Positions 1 through 9,112 of a stretch of DNA of 26,326 nucleotides are shown here, one piece after another. How positions within the stretch are numbered: the first letter of the stretch is position 1; each line of letters opens with the position of its first letter. The DNA is from CAYRZL01 sp964428795 (lineage in GTDB: Bacteria; Bacillota; Clostridia; Lachnospirales; Lachnospiraceae): positions 1-26,326 of the forward strand of contig CAYRZL010000032.1 of NCBI GenBank assembly GCA_964428795.1, written 5' to 3'. Position numbers and translations under genes: made by a program. Below the pieces are notes generated by a model. The model saw only the letters and a list, made by a program, of their open reading frames with translations. It made no database searches and was not told the DNA's origin.

Positions 1-47
1 TGCACAGTTTCATTTATGGTGGTGCCAAGTGTGCGGGGCATGGGGGT

Positions 48-2600
48 TTAGTTACGCACCACCTGAATATATGGCTTCACCGACTCAAACTGTGCACCGT
101 AGGGCGCCGGTTTTTCATAACCCAGAGTTTGAAAAATAATCTTCAGCATACGTTTTGCACACTGCTCCAGTTCTTCTTTTTCCAGACGCCCATCTTGCAG
201 AGCATCTTTTATATTTGATATATCCCCCTGCCAGCCCGGCATGATCAGATCATTTCCGGCAGCCGCGCATTTCCAGGATTCACTGCCTCCCTGGGGCATG
301 GTCGTAGTCCAGTCCGTCATAATGACTCCCTGGAAATCCCACTCTTCCTTTGCCGCCACCGTACAGATATCCCTGCAATTTGCGGCATGTACGCCGTTAA
401 TCTTGTTATAAGATGTCATGATCGCCATCGGCTGTGCCGATTTCACTGCAATCTCAAATCCTTTCAGATAAATTTCCCGCAGTGCACGTTCTGACAAAAT
501 ACTGTCAACACCCATGCGGTTGTCCTCCTGATTGTTGCAGGCAAAATGCTTGACGGTTGTCCCTACACCGCATCCGGACTGTACACCCCGGGTCATTGCC
601 GCCGCAATGACGCCTGCGAGCAGAGGATCTTCGGAATAATATTCAAAATTCCTTCCGCATAGCGGATTCCTGTGAATATTCATACCGGGCGCCAGCCACC
701 AGGCAACGCCAAATTCCTCCATCTCTTCTGCAACCATGCGCCCCACTTCCTCTATCAGATCCGTATCCCATGTCTGTGCCAGCAGGGTTCCTACCGGAAT
801 GGCGGTACAATACTGATAATAGCGTACGGTTTTCTCTGACTGTGTATCTCCGGCAAAAAATCCGCCCTCCAAAGCTGCCAGCAAACCCGCCGTCTTAATG
901 GTTCCATCCTCCGTATCCACATCATAGTGTTTGATGAGACGAAGTCCAGCCGGACCATCTGCCATGGATATGCCCGGGACATCATACAGCTCCTCCAATG
1001 CACCGCTGGTCTCTCCCGCAGCTCCCGGAACCATGATACCGGCTGCCCCCAGCGCATTCTCCTGCCCCTTGCTGATCTCTCCGATTACCATAGCGATAAG
1101 CTGATCACATGTAAGCTGTTTTACCAGATCCTGTGCTTTCCGGTCCAGCGCATTTGCCGGGAGGGCTTTTTTCTCCATCGGAACCGGGGCAAAAAGAATG
1201 ACAGACAGCCCTCTCTCCCTCATCTCCTTCTTCCAGCCTTCCTCCCAAGCGTACCTCCGGTCCGCCTCTGGCGAGATCTCTTTTAATTTCTCCTGCAGCG
1301 GACAAATATGAGATACCCTCTCATAAATCACCTCCGATTCCACATGGAGCGCTCCCTGTAATACGGTGCGGTCAGAAGCAGCTCCCGCCCATATTCCGTA
1401 ATCTCCGTCATCAATGACCCATGCACCCTTTGCCTCGTCAAAGGTTGCAAACTCCTTTGCAGGAATGCGTATTGTTATCTGCTGTGATGCTCCGCTACTT
1501 AACAATTCCGTTTTTGCAAAGCCGCAGAGCTTCTTATATTCCCTCTCCCTTTTTTTCTGCGGACAGGATACATAAATCTGCAGCACTTCTTTCCCCTCCC
1601 TGTCGCCTGTATTTTTCACCGCAGCGGTCACACTGACAGCATATGGATCTGTCTCAATCACTACATCACTGATCGTAAATGTGGTATAAGACAGACCATG
1701 TCCGAAGGCGTAAGCCGGTTTCACTCCAAATGTATCAAAATAACGGTATCCTACATAAATACCTTCCTCATAATATTCCCGGTCCACATTTCCATTGTTA
1801 TGGCTGAAATTGCCGGAATTTGGAAAATCCCCGTAATGAACCGCCCATGTGTCTGTGAGCTTACCGCTTGGATTCACCTTTCCCGTAAGTACATCTGCCA
1901 CTGCATGTCCGCCCTCCATACCGGGCTGTACAATACTCAAAAGCCCTTTTACCTGCGGAAAACACAAAATCTCTGTTAAGTCTATGGAACCGCCTGCATT
2001 GAGGATCACAATGACGGCCTCACAGCACTCCGTCAAAACCTTCAAATCTGTTTTTTCCTGCTCTGACAGCTCATAGTCTCCCCTTCTATTCCATCTGTCC
2101 GCCCCTTCACCTGCAATACGGCTGATCACATAAATTCCAACTGCCTGCGTACCTACATCCGCAGGAGAAACAGGAGCTCCTGCAGGCATCTGAAACGGAT
2201 GACTTGCATAAATCTGAAAAAAGTCCATGGCATCCCGCCCTTCTGCCTCCCTGAAAATCATCTCTTTCCATTCTTCCCTGGCACGGACATATATTTTCTC
2301 ATAATCTTCGATCCACGCCTGGCTTGTGATCTGAATACCTGCACTTTTCAAGCCCTCATATATACTGATCACTTCTCTTTCATTTACGTCCCCGGAACCG
2401 GTGCCACCCTTGACGGTACGTCCGGCGCCGCAACCGAACAATGCCGCTTGCGTTCCTTGTTTCAGCGGAAGAACGCCCTCATTTTTCATCAATACGATAC
2501 CTTCCGCCGCCGCCCGTCGCGCCACTGACCGATGTCTGATTTCCCGTTCAGTCTTTGCCGGGCACCTTGTTCCGCTATATGTTCGAACTACCCTTCTCAT
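48..2600 (-). CDS. Glycoside hydrolase family 3 beta-glucosidase, permuted domain order
   Basis: Probable exo-acting beta-glucosidase or related beta-glycosidase, 850 aa, with no signal peptide, so it likely hydrolyses imported oligosaccharides in the cytoplasm. The usual GH3 order is reversed: the alpha/beta sandwich domain is first (about residues 25-260, with ARRAAAEGIVLMKNEGVLPL), then a fibronectin-III-like domain (about 320-410), then the TIM barrel (about 485-845). The barrel shows ADGPAGLR near 547, KHF at 684-686 and the nucleophile motif GVIMTDW with Asp763. This permutation is known in rumen and gut Firmicutes enzymes, so it is family behaviour and not damage. The ATG is preceded by GGGAGG at good spacing. 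The gene is divergent from the flavoprotein gene, and no sugar transporter or regulator lies in view. Exact substrate cannot be read from sequence. Confidence 0.93.
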   Translation of the reverse strand: MRRVVRTYSGTRCPAKTEREIRHRSVARRAAAEGIVLMKNEGVLPLKQGTQAALFGCGAGRTVKGGTGSGDVNEREVISIYEGLKSAGIQITSQAWIEDYEKIYVRAREEWKEMIFREAEGRDAMDFFQIYASHPFQMPAGAPVSPADVGTQAVGIYVISRIAGEGADRWNRRGDYELSEQEKTDLKVLTECCEAVIVILNAGGSIDLTEILCFPQVKGLLSIVQPGMEGGHAVADVLTGKVNPSGKLTDTWAVHYGDFPNSGNFSHNNGNVDREYYEEGIYVGYRYFDTFGVKPAYAFGHGLSYTTFTISDVVIETDPYAVSVTAAVKNTGDREGKEVLQIYVSCPQKKREREYKKLCGFAKTELLSSGASQQITIRIPAKEFATFDEAKGAWVIDDGDYGIWAGAASDRTVLQGALHVESEVIYERVSHICPLQEKLKEISPEADRRYAWEEGWKKEMRERGLSVILFAPVPMEKKALPANALDRKAQDLVKQLTCDQLIAMVIGEISKGQENALGAAGIMVPGAAGETSGALEELYDVPGISMADGPAGLRLIKHYDVDTEDGTIKTAGLLAALEGGFFAGDTQSEKTVRYYQYCTAIPVGTLLAQTWDTDLIEEVGRMVAEEMEEFGVAWWLAPGMNIHRNPLCGRNFEYYSEDPLLAGVIAAAMTRGVQSGCGVGTTVKHFACNNQEDNRMGVDSILSERALREIYLKGFEIAVKSAQPMAIMTSYNKINGVHAANCRDICTVAAKEEWDFQGVIMTDWTTTMPQGGSESWKCAAAGNDLIMPGWQGDISNIKDALQDGRLEKEELEQCAKRMLKIIFQTLGYEKPAPYGAQFESVKPYIQVVRN

Positions 2601-2690
2601 GCTTGTTTCCTCCCTTCATTTATTCTATATCAAGTATGACATATTTCTGAAAAACGCGCCATATTTATTCTCTTTTTGCATAACAGAAAT

Positions 2691-2719
2691 TTGACTTTCC
2701 CAAGCATAAAATTTATAAT
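2691..2719 (+). promoter_or_regulatory. Sigma-A type promoter of the flavodoxin-like gene
   Basis: TTGACT at 2691-2696 and TATAAT at 2714-2719 are separated by exactly 17 bp, close to the housekeeping consensus. It lies in the divergent intergenic region and reads toward the gene starting at 2769. A strong ribosome site (AGGAGG, 2753-2758) follows. Confidence 0.75.
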
Positions 2720-2768
2720 TATTTCACAATTTTAATGTGAAGCATTTTTAAGAGGAGGTATATTATTG

Positions 2769-3746
2769 ATGAAAATTTTGGGTGTTTCATTCGGAACAAG
2801 AAACGGCAGTAATGATGCTATGTGTAAAGAGGCTCTGATCGCTGCTCAGGAAGCCGGCGCCGAGGTATCCTTTATCCATCTTCATGATTGGGATATCAAA
2901 CATTGCACAGGCTGTGTAGCATGTTCTCGCGGTCTCGTTATGGGAAGAGGTAATATCTGTTCCATCCGTGATGAATTTGACGATTTCAGGGACAAGGTTC
3001 TGGATGCTGACGGAATTATCTTCGTAGATCCAATTTTTGAATGTGGCGCGAGCGGACTGGCTCACAACATTATGGATCGTTTTGGACCCCGTCTGGATCG
3101 CGGTATGAATATCATAGCCGACAAAATTTCACAGGAAAATCCAAAAGCGAAACCGGTTGATCAAAGAATGCTGAAATCTAAAATGGTTTCCTTTATCGCG
3201 ATCGGAGGTTCTGATTGGGCTACTGCTGTTGAGTATGACCACTCCATTCTGGCTCTGTCCGGCGGCTGGACCATCATCAACAATGAAAAATTTGCATGGT
3301 CTAAAAACATTATCATGGAGGATGAAAAGGTTGAAAAATGCCGCCAGGTTGGACGTAATCTGGTAGCGGCCCTGAAAAAATACGAAGGAAGACTGGAAGA
3401 TGAAAGCATCAAAGAAGAGGCTTGGATGGGTGATAAAGGTGTTTGCCCGCACTGCCATGGAAAGAACTTCTACTTCCCGGGTCAGACCACAGATGTAATC
3501 TGCATGACATGTGGTATCGAGGGTAAAATGGAACTGGATGGAGGCGAGGTTAAATTCGTATTTGACGAAGCTGCAAAAGCTCATGCACATGATCTGCTTT
3601 CCGGAAAATTCCTGCACGCTGATGATATCAAAGTAAATGAAGGAAAAGCAATCGAAAACCGTAAATCCGAAAAATTCAAAGCAAGCGCTGAGAGAATCAA
3701 ATCCTTCCATATTCCTGAGATCCTTCCTCCATCCAAGAGAGGTTAA
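2769..3746 (+). CDS. Flavodoxin-like iron-sulfur flavoprotein with C-terminal zinc ribbon
   Basis: Putative FMN-dependent oxidoreductase of the NAD(P)H-reductase/flavodoxin superfamily, 325 aa. The N-terminal flavodoxin fold begins KILGVSFGTRNGSN, a phosphate-binding-loop-like start. It is followed by a cysteine cluster CTGCVACSRG...C (Cys 46, 49, 52 and 64), resembling the compact 4Fe-4S site of iron-sulfur flavoproteins but with a longer last gap. About residues 226-248 carry a second pair, CPHC...CMTC, typical of a zinc ribbon or rubredoxin-like site. The tail is lysine-rich. A TTG three bases upstream of this ATG would also fit the ribosome site; ATG is preferred. The gene is monocistronic with its own strong promoter and terminator, which suggests substantial expression. 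The physiological substrate is unknown, and there is no partner gene beside it. Confidence 0.75.
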   Translation: MKILGVSFGTRNGSNDAMCKEALIAAQEAGAEVSFIHLHDWDIKHCTGCVACSRGLVMGRGNICSIRDEFDDFRDKVLDADGIIFVDPIFECGASGLAHNIMDRFGPRLDRGMNIIADKISQENPKAKPVDQRMLKSKMVSFIAIGGSDWATAVEYDHSILALSGGWTIINNEKFAWSKNIIMEDEKVEKCRQVGRNLVAALKKYEGRLEDESIKEEAWMGDKGVCPHCHGKNFYFPGQTTDVICMTCGIEGKMELDGGEVKFVFDEAAKAHAHDLLSGKFLHADDIKVNEGKAIENRKSEKFKASAERIKSFHIPEILPPSKRG

Positions 3747-3774
3747 AAATTACTCAGACATGTTTTCCAATATT

Positions 3775-3810
3775 ACAACAGCCTCTGTGTTACAGAGGCT
3801 GTTGTTTTTC
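3775..3810 (+). terminator. Intrinsic terminator after the flavodoxin-like gene
   Basis: A 14-bp perfect stem (3775-3788 with 3792-3805) and a 3-nt loop are followed by a T-rich run on the plus strand. It sits between convergent genes. On the minus strand the tail is not T-rich, so it mainly serves the plus-strand gene. Confidence 0.85.
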
Positions 3811-3821
3811 GCTTCCACCAC

Positions 3822-5075
3822 TCAGTGCTCCAGCATTTCTTCCACAAAAATTCCGTAGCCCTTATCCGGGCTGTTGACAAATACATGGGTCACCGCCCCT
3901 ACGATTCTGCCATCCTGTAAAATCGGTGAACCTGACATTCCCTGAATCACGCCTCCGGTTTTGTCCAACAGCTCCTCATCTGTAACAACAAATTGGATTC
4001 CTTTGTTTTTTTCTCTGGAATTGTAATCCAGATTCTGTATTTCGATATCATACGCCTGCTGCTCTCCATCCACCGTACAGAGAATTTGTGCCGAACCGAC
4101 CACCACATTCTGTTTCAGACACACTTCCACCGGAGTATCCTCTGAAATCTCTTCCGGTATATGCTCCAGACTTCCGTAAATTCCGATTTCCGTATTCTCA
4201 TCAATGCTTCCCAGAAGGTTATCCTCCGTATACTGAATGGTGCCTGCCAATTCTCCCGGCTGTCCCTTCTCCCCCTTCACGATATTTGTGATCTGTGCCT
4301 CATATAAATTTCCAAATGCCAAAACCACCTGTTCCCCGGTATCCACATCACTGACCGCATGTCCGAGCGCCCCGTAGCTGCCCTGCTCCGTCACATAAGT
4401 CAAAGTACCGATCCCCGCCAGATCATCCCGGACCCATATTCCAAGCCGGAAATGATTTCCCTGATCTCTGATTGGCTGTACCTTTACATTCAGATTTTCA
4501 CCGTCTCTTTTCAATGTCAGGATCATTTCCTGTCCGCCGCTGGCATCGATCTGCTCTACCAATTCCTCCTTCGTCTCAATAGATACCCCGTTCACCGCCT
4601 GAATATAATCACCGCTTTTCACTGCATGCTCGGAAGGGCTTATGCTCGTTCCGTCCGCCCCCGTCACATCTCCTGTTCCCAAAACCAAAACCCCCTCCGT
4701 TTTCAAATAGATGCCGACCGGAACTCCGCAGGGGACTACCCGTTTGCTGTCAATTACGAATACTTCCACCGTCTTTACCGGAAAAATACCGAAAAGTCTG
4801 CAGGATACCTGGTATGATGTACCGCTGTCTCCCAGAACTTTTCTTGACTCATTTCCAAATACTTCCTGTTCTTCCTCCTGAGTTATACTCATCGGAATCC
4901 CCTCCTGAATATGAAATTCTTCTCCCTCCGTCACATACATTTCATCCGGTATCGCATATAAAAGCGATGAATATGAAAATGCCAAAATCAAACATATATA
5001 CAATCCAAAACACGCCCTTCGTTTCTTTTTGTAATAATCAAACATGTATTTTGCTCTCTGTGTCAGTTTTCTCAT
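3822..5075 (-). CDS. spoIVB: SpoIVB sporulation signalling peptidase (S55)
   Basis: Serine peptidase made in the forespore and secreted toward the mother-cell side, where in Bacillus it activates sigma-K processing by the SpoIVF complex. This protein has 417 aa. It has a basic N-terminus, one membrane/signal segment at about 23-41, a PDZ domain at about 120-200 (VKSGDYIQAVNGV), and the S55 peptidase domain. All three catalytic positions are visible: His239 in GALGHAVSD, Asp366 in VVTDEELL and Ser381 in QGMSGSPI, with the Asp-Ser spacing of 15 known from B. subtilis. It lies downstream of recN as in other endospore formers, but is separated from it by a terminator, consistent with its own sporulation control. 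I could not identify a convincing sigma-F or sigma-G promoter. The usual downstream neighbour spo0A is missing. Confidence 0.96.
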   Translation of the reverse strand: MRKLTQRAKYMFDYYKKKRRACFGLYICLILAFSYSSLLYAIPDEMYVTEGEEFHIQEGIPMSITQEEEQEVFGNESRKVLGDSGTSYQVSCRLFGIFPVKTVEVFVIDSKRVVPCGVPVGIYLKTEGVLVLGTGDVTGADGTSISPSEHAVKSGDYIQAVNGVSIETKEELVEQIDASGGQEMILTLKRDGENLNVKVQPIRDQGNHFRLGIWVRDDLAGIGTLTYVTEQGSYGALGHAVSDVDTGEQVVLAFGNLYEAQITNIVKGEKGQPGELAGTIQYTEDNLLGSIDENTEIGIYGSLEHIPEEISEDTPVEVCLKQNVVVGSAQILCTVDGEQQAYDIEIQNLDYNSREKNKGIQFVVTDEELLDKTGGVIQGMSGSPILQDGRIVGAVTHVFVNSPDKGYGIFVEEMLEH

Positions 5076-5133
5076 GATGTATTCCCCCGTTTTTCTGCTT
5101 GTTTCCTGTGTTTTTCCAATAAAAAGATGTTGA

Positions 5134-5148
5134 GGTCAACTTTTGACC
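5134..5148. promoter_or_regulatory. Short inverted repeat upstream of spoIVB
   Basis: GGTCAA-CTT-TTGACC is a perfect 6-bp-arm palindrome located about 60 bp upstream of the spoIVB start and just past the recN terminator. Its position would suit a regulator site. No regulator can be assigned from sequence, and chance occurrence is possible. Confidence 0.25.
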
Positions 5149-5158
5149 CTGATAGCAT

Positions 5159-5190
5159 AAAAAGAGGATACACATCAACTGTGTATCCTC
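5159..5190 (-). terminator. Intrinsic terminator after recN
   Basis: An 11-bp perfect stem (5164-5174 with 5180-5190) with a 5-nt loop is followed on the minus strand by five T residues. It ends the long yqhY-to-recN transcription unit and isolates spoIVB. Confidence 0.85.
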
Positions 5191-5222
5191 ACGTTTCTCT
5201 TTTTTAGTATGTGATTTTCCGA

Positions 5223-6911
5223 TTATTTCACACGGGATGTTTTTACCGCATCTGCCATTTCCTTCATTTCCTTTGCGCTCTCCATTACAGTGTCGGTGAT
5301 CTTCACACCGCCCAGCATTCTCGCCAGCTCACGGATTCCTGCCGCTTCATCCAGCACCCGTATCTGTGTGCTGGTCTGATTGTCACTGGTATTTTTTTCA
5401 ATAAGAAAATGCGTATCAGCCATTGCCGCAATCTGCGGCAGATGAGTAATACAAATGATCTGATGCGTATCCGAGATCAACTGCATTTTCTCTGCTGCCA
5501 TCTGAGCAGTGCGGCCGCTGATTCCCGTATCGATCTCATCAAAAATCAATGTTCCGGTCTCATCCCGATCCGCCAATACAGTCTTTAACGCCAGCATGAT
5601 TCGTGAAAGCTCTCCTCCGGATGCCACCTTATCCAGATATTTCATCGGTTCTCCCGGATTGGTCGAGATCAGAAATCTTCCTTCATCCATACCGTTTGCG
5701 GTAAAATGACGAAGCTGTTTAAATTCCATTTCAAATTTGACATCCAGAAAATTCAAATCTGCCAGAACGGCACGAATCTGCTTTGTCATCTCCTTTGCCG
5801 CCATCTTCCGCATCGAAGATATCTTCCGGGATATGTGATCCAGCTTCTCTGTTGTCTGCTGTAATTGTGCCCGAAGCTTCTCTCTGTATACATCATAATT
5901 CATGATTTTTTCAATACGGGCTTCCTTTTCTTCCTTCTGAGCCAAAATAGCTTCTATGGAATTTCCGTATTTTTCCTTCAGCCGGTTGATCAGATCCAGA
6001 CGAAGGCTGATCTGTTCAAATGTCTCATCCGAAAACTCAGATTCCTCCAGATAATCCGCCAGATCTCTGTTAAAATCATTCACCAGATCATCAATCTCCT
6101 GAAGCTGACCCGATAGCTCTGCCAACCGCCCGTCATAACTGCTCACATACAAAAGCTCCCGCAACGCAGCTCCGATGGCATCCGAAGCATTTTCCCGGCT
6201 CCCACTCATAAGGTCATGAGCAGCTCCGGTAGCTTCCAAAATCTTTTTTCCGTTTGCCAGACGACGATAATCACTCTCCAACTGCTCATCTTCGCCCGTT
6301 TTCAGTGATGCCTCTTCGATTTCAGCCACCTCATACTGCAACAGCTCCAGCTCTCTTTGCTGTTCTCTCACATCCAGAGAAAATGCTTCCAGTTCAGCCT
6401 TCTGCTGTGTATAGATATGATATAATTGACCAAGCGTCTCCTTTTGCTCCCACAAGGTCTCTCCTGCAAAATCATCCAGATATTTTAAATGATTTTTTGC
6501 CGCCAATAAGGACTGACTCTCATGCTGCCCGTGAATATCGATCAAAAGTGATGCCGCTTTTCGCATTTGAGCAGCAGATACTGTCTCCGAATTGATCCGG
6601 CAGATACTTCTTCCCTTTGTGATCTTCCTTGTAAGCACAATCTGCCCGTCCTCCGGAAAAATATCCATCTCTTCCAGCTTATCCAGCACCTTTTGATTTC
6701 TTTCATAAAAAATAAGCTCCACAAGTGCATCCTTCTCAGAATTTCGAAGCATATCTCTGGACACTTTTTCACCCAGCGCAAGAATGACAGAGCCTATGAT
6801 AATTGATTTTCCTGCTCCGGTCTCACCGGTAAGAATATTCAGCCCTTCTGTAAAGTCTACTTCCGCCTCCTCGATCAAGGCAAGATTTTTCACATGTAAA
6901 TTTAAAAGCAT
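5223..6911 (-). CDS. recN: DNA repair protein RecN
   Basis: SMC-like ATPase of double-strand-break repair, 562 aa from the chosen start. The N-terminal half holds Walker A GETGAGKS (residues 29-36), the middle is long coiled coil rich in Glu, Lys and Leu, and the C-terminal half holds the ABC signature ASGGELSRIMLALK and Walker B TLIFDEIDTGISGRTA. The reading frame can be opened eight codons earlier at a GTG overlapping the argR stop. The ATG at 6911 starts the conserved MLLNLHVKNLALIEE and has GGGGAA just upstream, so I prefer it. It is the last gene before the terminator and probably co-transcribed with argR and nadK. It is complete and of normal family length. Confidence 0.97.
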   Translation of the reverse strand: MLLNLHVKNLALIEEAEVDFTEGLNILTGETGAGKSIIIGSVILALGEKVSRDMLRNSEKDALVELIFYERNQKVLDKLEEMDIFPEDGQIVLTRKITKGRSICRINSETVSAAQMRKAASLLIDIHGQHESQSLLAAKNHLKYLDDFAGETLWEQKETLGQLYHIYTQQKAELEAFSLDVREQQRELELLQYEVAEIEEASLKTGEDEQLESDYRRLANGKKILEATGAAHDLMSGSRENASDAIGAALRELLYVSSYDGRLAELSGQLQEIDDLVNDFNRDLADYLEESEFSDETFEQISLRLDLINRLKEKYGNSIEAILAQKEEKEARIEKIMNYDVYREKLRAQLQQTTEKLDHISRKISSMRKMAAKEMTKQIRAVLADLNFLDVKFEMEFKQLRHFTANGMDEGRFLISTNPGEPMKYLDKVASGGELSRIMLALKTVLADRDETGTLIFDEIDTGISGRTAQMAAEKMQLISDTHQIICITHLPQIAAMADTHFLIEKNTSDNQTSTQIRVLDEAAGIRELARMLGGVKITDTVMESAKEMKEMADAVKTSRVK

Positions 6912-6931
6912 AGATTCCCCTTTCGCCAAAG

Positions 6932-7387
6932 TCACCTATGATCCATCATATCATTCAGTCGATCCATTAACTGCTTTGTCTCCTCCACAGAGCGAATCGC
7001 ACACATGATCGTATCATCTCCCGCAATACTGCCTACGATCTCCCTGCAATTCATAGTATCCAAAGCTGCTGCCACAGCCATTGCCATACCGGATACCGTT
7101 TTGATCACAAGAATATTCTGCGCCATATCCATAGACACAAATCCATCCTTAAAAACGCGGGTATATTTGTCACTGGAATCCTCCCCTGGTTCATAGATCG
7201 AGACATATTTCTGCCCGCCATTCTTCAACGATACCTTTGTCAGCTTTAATTCCCGAATATCTCTGGACACGGTCGCCTGTGTCACCTGAAAACCTTCTGC
7301 CACCAACTGTCTGGACAACTCTTCCTGCGTTCCGATATTTTGTTTGCGGATCAATTCCAGTATTTTTGCCTGTCGTCCTGATTTCAT
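6932..7387 (-). CDS. argR: Arginine repressor ArgR/AhrC
   Basis: Hexameric arginine-responsive DNA-binding regulator of arginine synthesis and catabolism genes, 151 aa, the usual length. The N-terminal winged helix spans about 1-70 and includes the TQATVSRDIRELKL recognition segment. The C-terminal arginine-binding/oligomerisation domain follows, with the GSIAGDDTIMCAIRS motif. It begins one base after the nadK stop, and its stop lies 20 bp before the recN ATG. No arginine genes are in the window, so its location reflects the conserved nadK-argR-recN gene order rather than its regulon. Confidence 0.96.
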   Translation of the reverse strand: MKSGRQAKILELIRKQNIGTQEELSRQLVAEGFQVTQATVSRDIRELKLTKVSLKNGGQKYVSIYEPGEDSSDKYTRVFKDGFVSMDMAQNILVIKTVSGMAMAVAAALDTMNCREIVGSIAGDDTIMCAIRSVEETKQLMDRLNDMMDHR

Positions 7388-7388
7388 G

Positions 7389-8261
7389 TTATCTGTACTC
7401 CTGCATTTTTTTTCGCAGATTCTGCAAAAAGCTCAACTGATTCAATTTCAAAATGGTCGCTCCTTCAGAGGATTTTTTCATTACGATCTTATCTCCCACA
7501 TGGAGGGTCACCGCATTACCTCCGTCAAATGTGACTTTTGCCTCCTCATCCCTTGCGGCCTTCCGCTCTCCGATCTCCACCACGATCTCGGCGTCACCGC
7601 TCACCACAATACACTTGTTGTTCATGGCATGAGGATTCAGCGGAGTGATCAACAGCAAATCCGCATTTGGGTCCACGATAGGTCCGCCTGCAGAAAAATT
7701 ATATCCGGTTGAACCAGTGGGAGTGGCAATAATCATACCATCTGCATTGTAGGAATTTAAATATTCCCCATTTACATACAAGATCAGATTTACAATCTGT
7801 GAAGAGTCTGTCCTGTGAATCACAATATCATTCAAAGCCTCCTGGGGAGAATCCATACACGCCAAGGAAGCCTGATCTTCCATACCGCCCTGCACGGAAT
7901 AACCGCATAACAGGATGCGGGATTCTGTCACATAGCGATCCATAATCAACTGATCTATGGCATCCAGCACGGTGCTTCTTTCCAGTTCGCACAAAAAACC
8001 CAGTGTTCCAAGATTGACCCCGATCAACGGAATGTGCGTCTTTGCCATATCTCTGGCTGCACGGATCAGAGTTCCGTCACCGCCGAGAACGATCATGCAC
8101 TCGGTATCCGCATCCAGAATAGACGGGTCCAGTTTCCCCTCCTCCGGTCCGGCATACACCTTGCAATGTCCGCCTTTTTGCTGTACGTAATTGCGAATCT
8201 CTTCTGTCACCTTCAGATCTTTATCCTTTGTCTCATTCGTTATAATGAAAAAATGTTTCAT
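7389..8261 (-). CDS. nadK: NAD kinase
   Basis: ATP/polyphosphate-dependent NAD kinase that makes NADP+ in the cytosol, 290 aa. It carries the family motifs GGDGT (60-64), NADG (172-175) and TPTGSTGYNFSAGGP (180-194), the last forming the NAD-binding conserved loop. It follows tlyA with a 1-bp gap and precedes argR with a 1-bp gap, so translation is probably coupled. Length and motifs are normal. Confidence 0.96.
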   Translation of the reverse strand: MKHFFIITNETKDKDLKVTEEIRNYVQQKGGHCKVYAGPEEGKLDPSILDADTECMIVLGGDGTLIRAARDMAKTHIPLIGVNLGTLGFLCELERSTVLDAIDQLIMDRYVTESRILLCGYSVQGGMEDQASLACMDSPQEALNDIVIHRTDSSQIVNLILYVNGEYLNSYNADGMIIATPTGSTGYNFSAGGPIVDPNADLLLITPLNPHAMNNKCIVVSGDAEIVVEIGERKAARDEEAKVTFDGGNAVTLHVGDKIVMKKSSEGATILKLNQLSFLQNLRKKMQEYR

Positions 8262-8262
8262 T

Positions 8263-9063
8263 TTATTTATCCAGTTTGGTATGTGCAGCTTCTACGATCC
8301 AAGCTGCATCCACCTCTGCCTCCCGCTCTGCTTCTCCTTTTTGCAGGAATACCAGATACTCAATGTTTCCTTCCGGTCCCCTAATCGGAGAAAATTCCAA
8401 ATTTAAAATGCTAAAACCAATTTCTTTCGCAAAAGTCAGTATCTTCTCTATAACTTCCAGATGCACAGACCGTTCTCGCACCACGCCTTTTTTCCCAACC
8501 TTCTCCCGGCCCGCCTCAAACTGCGGTTTGATCAGACATACCATCTGTCCGTCATCCTTTAACAGCTCTTTCGCCGGACCGAGCACTTTTGTCAGTGAAA
8601 TAAAGGATACGTCTACAGACGCAAAATCCAGTCGGTCATCAATATCCGCCGGCGTCACATAACGGATATTTGTCTTTTCCATACAGACTACCCGCTCATC
8701 CTGACGCAGCTTCCATGCAAACTGTCCGTAACCAACATCCACCGCATAGACCTTTGCAGCGCCATTTTGCAGCATACAATCGGTAAAGCCTCCGGTGGAA
8801 GCCCCGATATCCATACAGATCTTACCCTCTAACGTAATTCCGAAATGCGTCATGGCCTTTTCCAGCTTCAATCCACCGCGGCTCACATACTTTAATACCG
8901 ACCCATGGATTTCTATTGCAACAGCCGGGTCAAAAGAAGCGCCCGCTTTGTCCTCCCGCTGTCCGCCCACAAATACATTACCGGACATGATCATGGCTTT
9001 TGCCTTCTCTCTGGATGGCGCAAGCCCTCTTTGTACCAACAATACATCCAAACGTTCTTTCAT
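8263..9063 (-). CDS. tlyA: TlyA-family rRNA 2'-O-methyltransferase (hemolysin-like)
   Basis: S4-domain RNA methyltransferase related to TlyA/YqxC, 266 aa. The N-terminal S4 RNA-binding domain (MKERLDVLLVQRGL, about residues 1-65) is followed by VSRGGLKLEKA and an FtsJ-like Rossmann domain with the SAM motif DIGASTGGFTD (about 85-95). In mycobacteria TlyA 2'-O-methylates 16S and 23S rRNA. The old name hemolysin is common but probably misleading. A GTG lies directly before this ATG and could be the start. The gap to dxs is about 50 bp, the widest in this part of the operon. The exact target nucleotide is not readable from sequence. Confidence 0.93.
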   Translation of the reverse strand: MKERLDVLLVQRGLAPSREKAKAMIMSGNVFVGGQREDKAGASFDPAVAIEIHGSVLKYVSRGGLKLEKAMTHFGITLEGKICMDIGASTGGFTDCMLQNGAAKVYAVDVGYGQFAWKLRQDERVVCMEKTNIRYVTPADIDDRLDFASVDVSFISLTKVLGPAKELLKDDGQMVCLIKPQFEAGREKVGKKGVVRERSVHLEVIEKILTFAKEIGFSILNLEFSPIRGPEGNIEYLVFLQKGEAEREAEVDAAWIVEAAHTKLDK

Positions 9064-9112
9064 CACGCATAACTCTTTTCATTCAATTTATCAATACCTG
9101 CCAAATCTCCCT

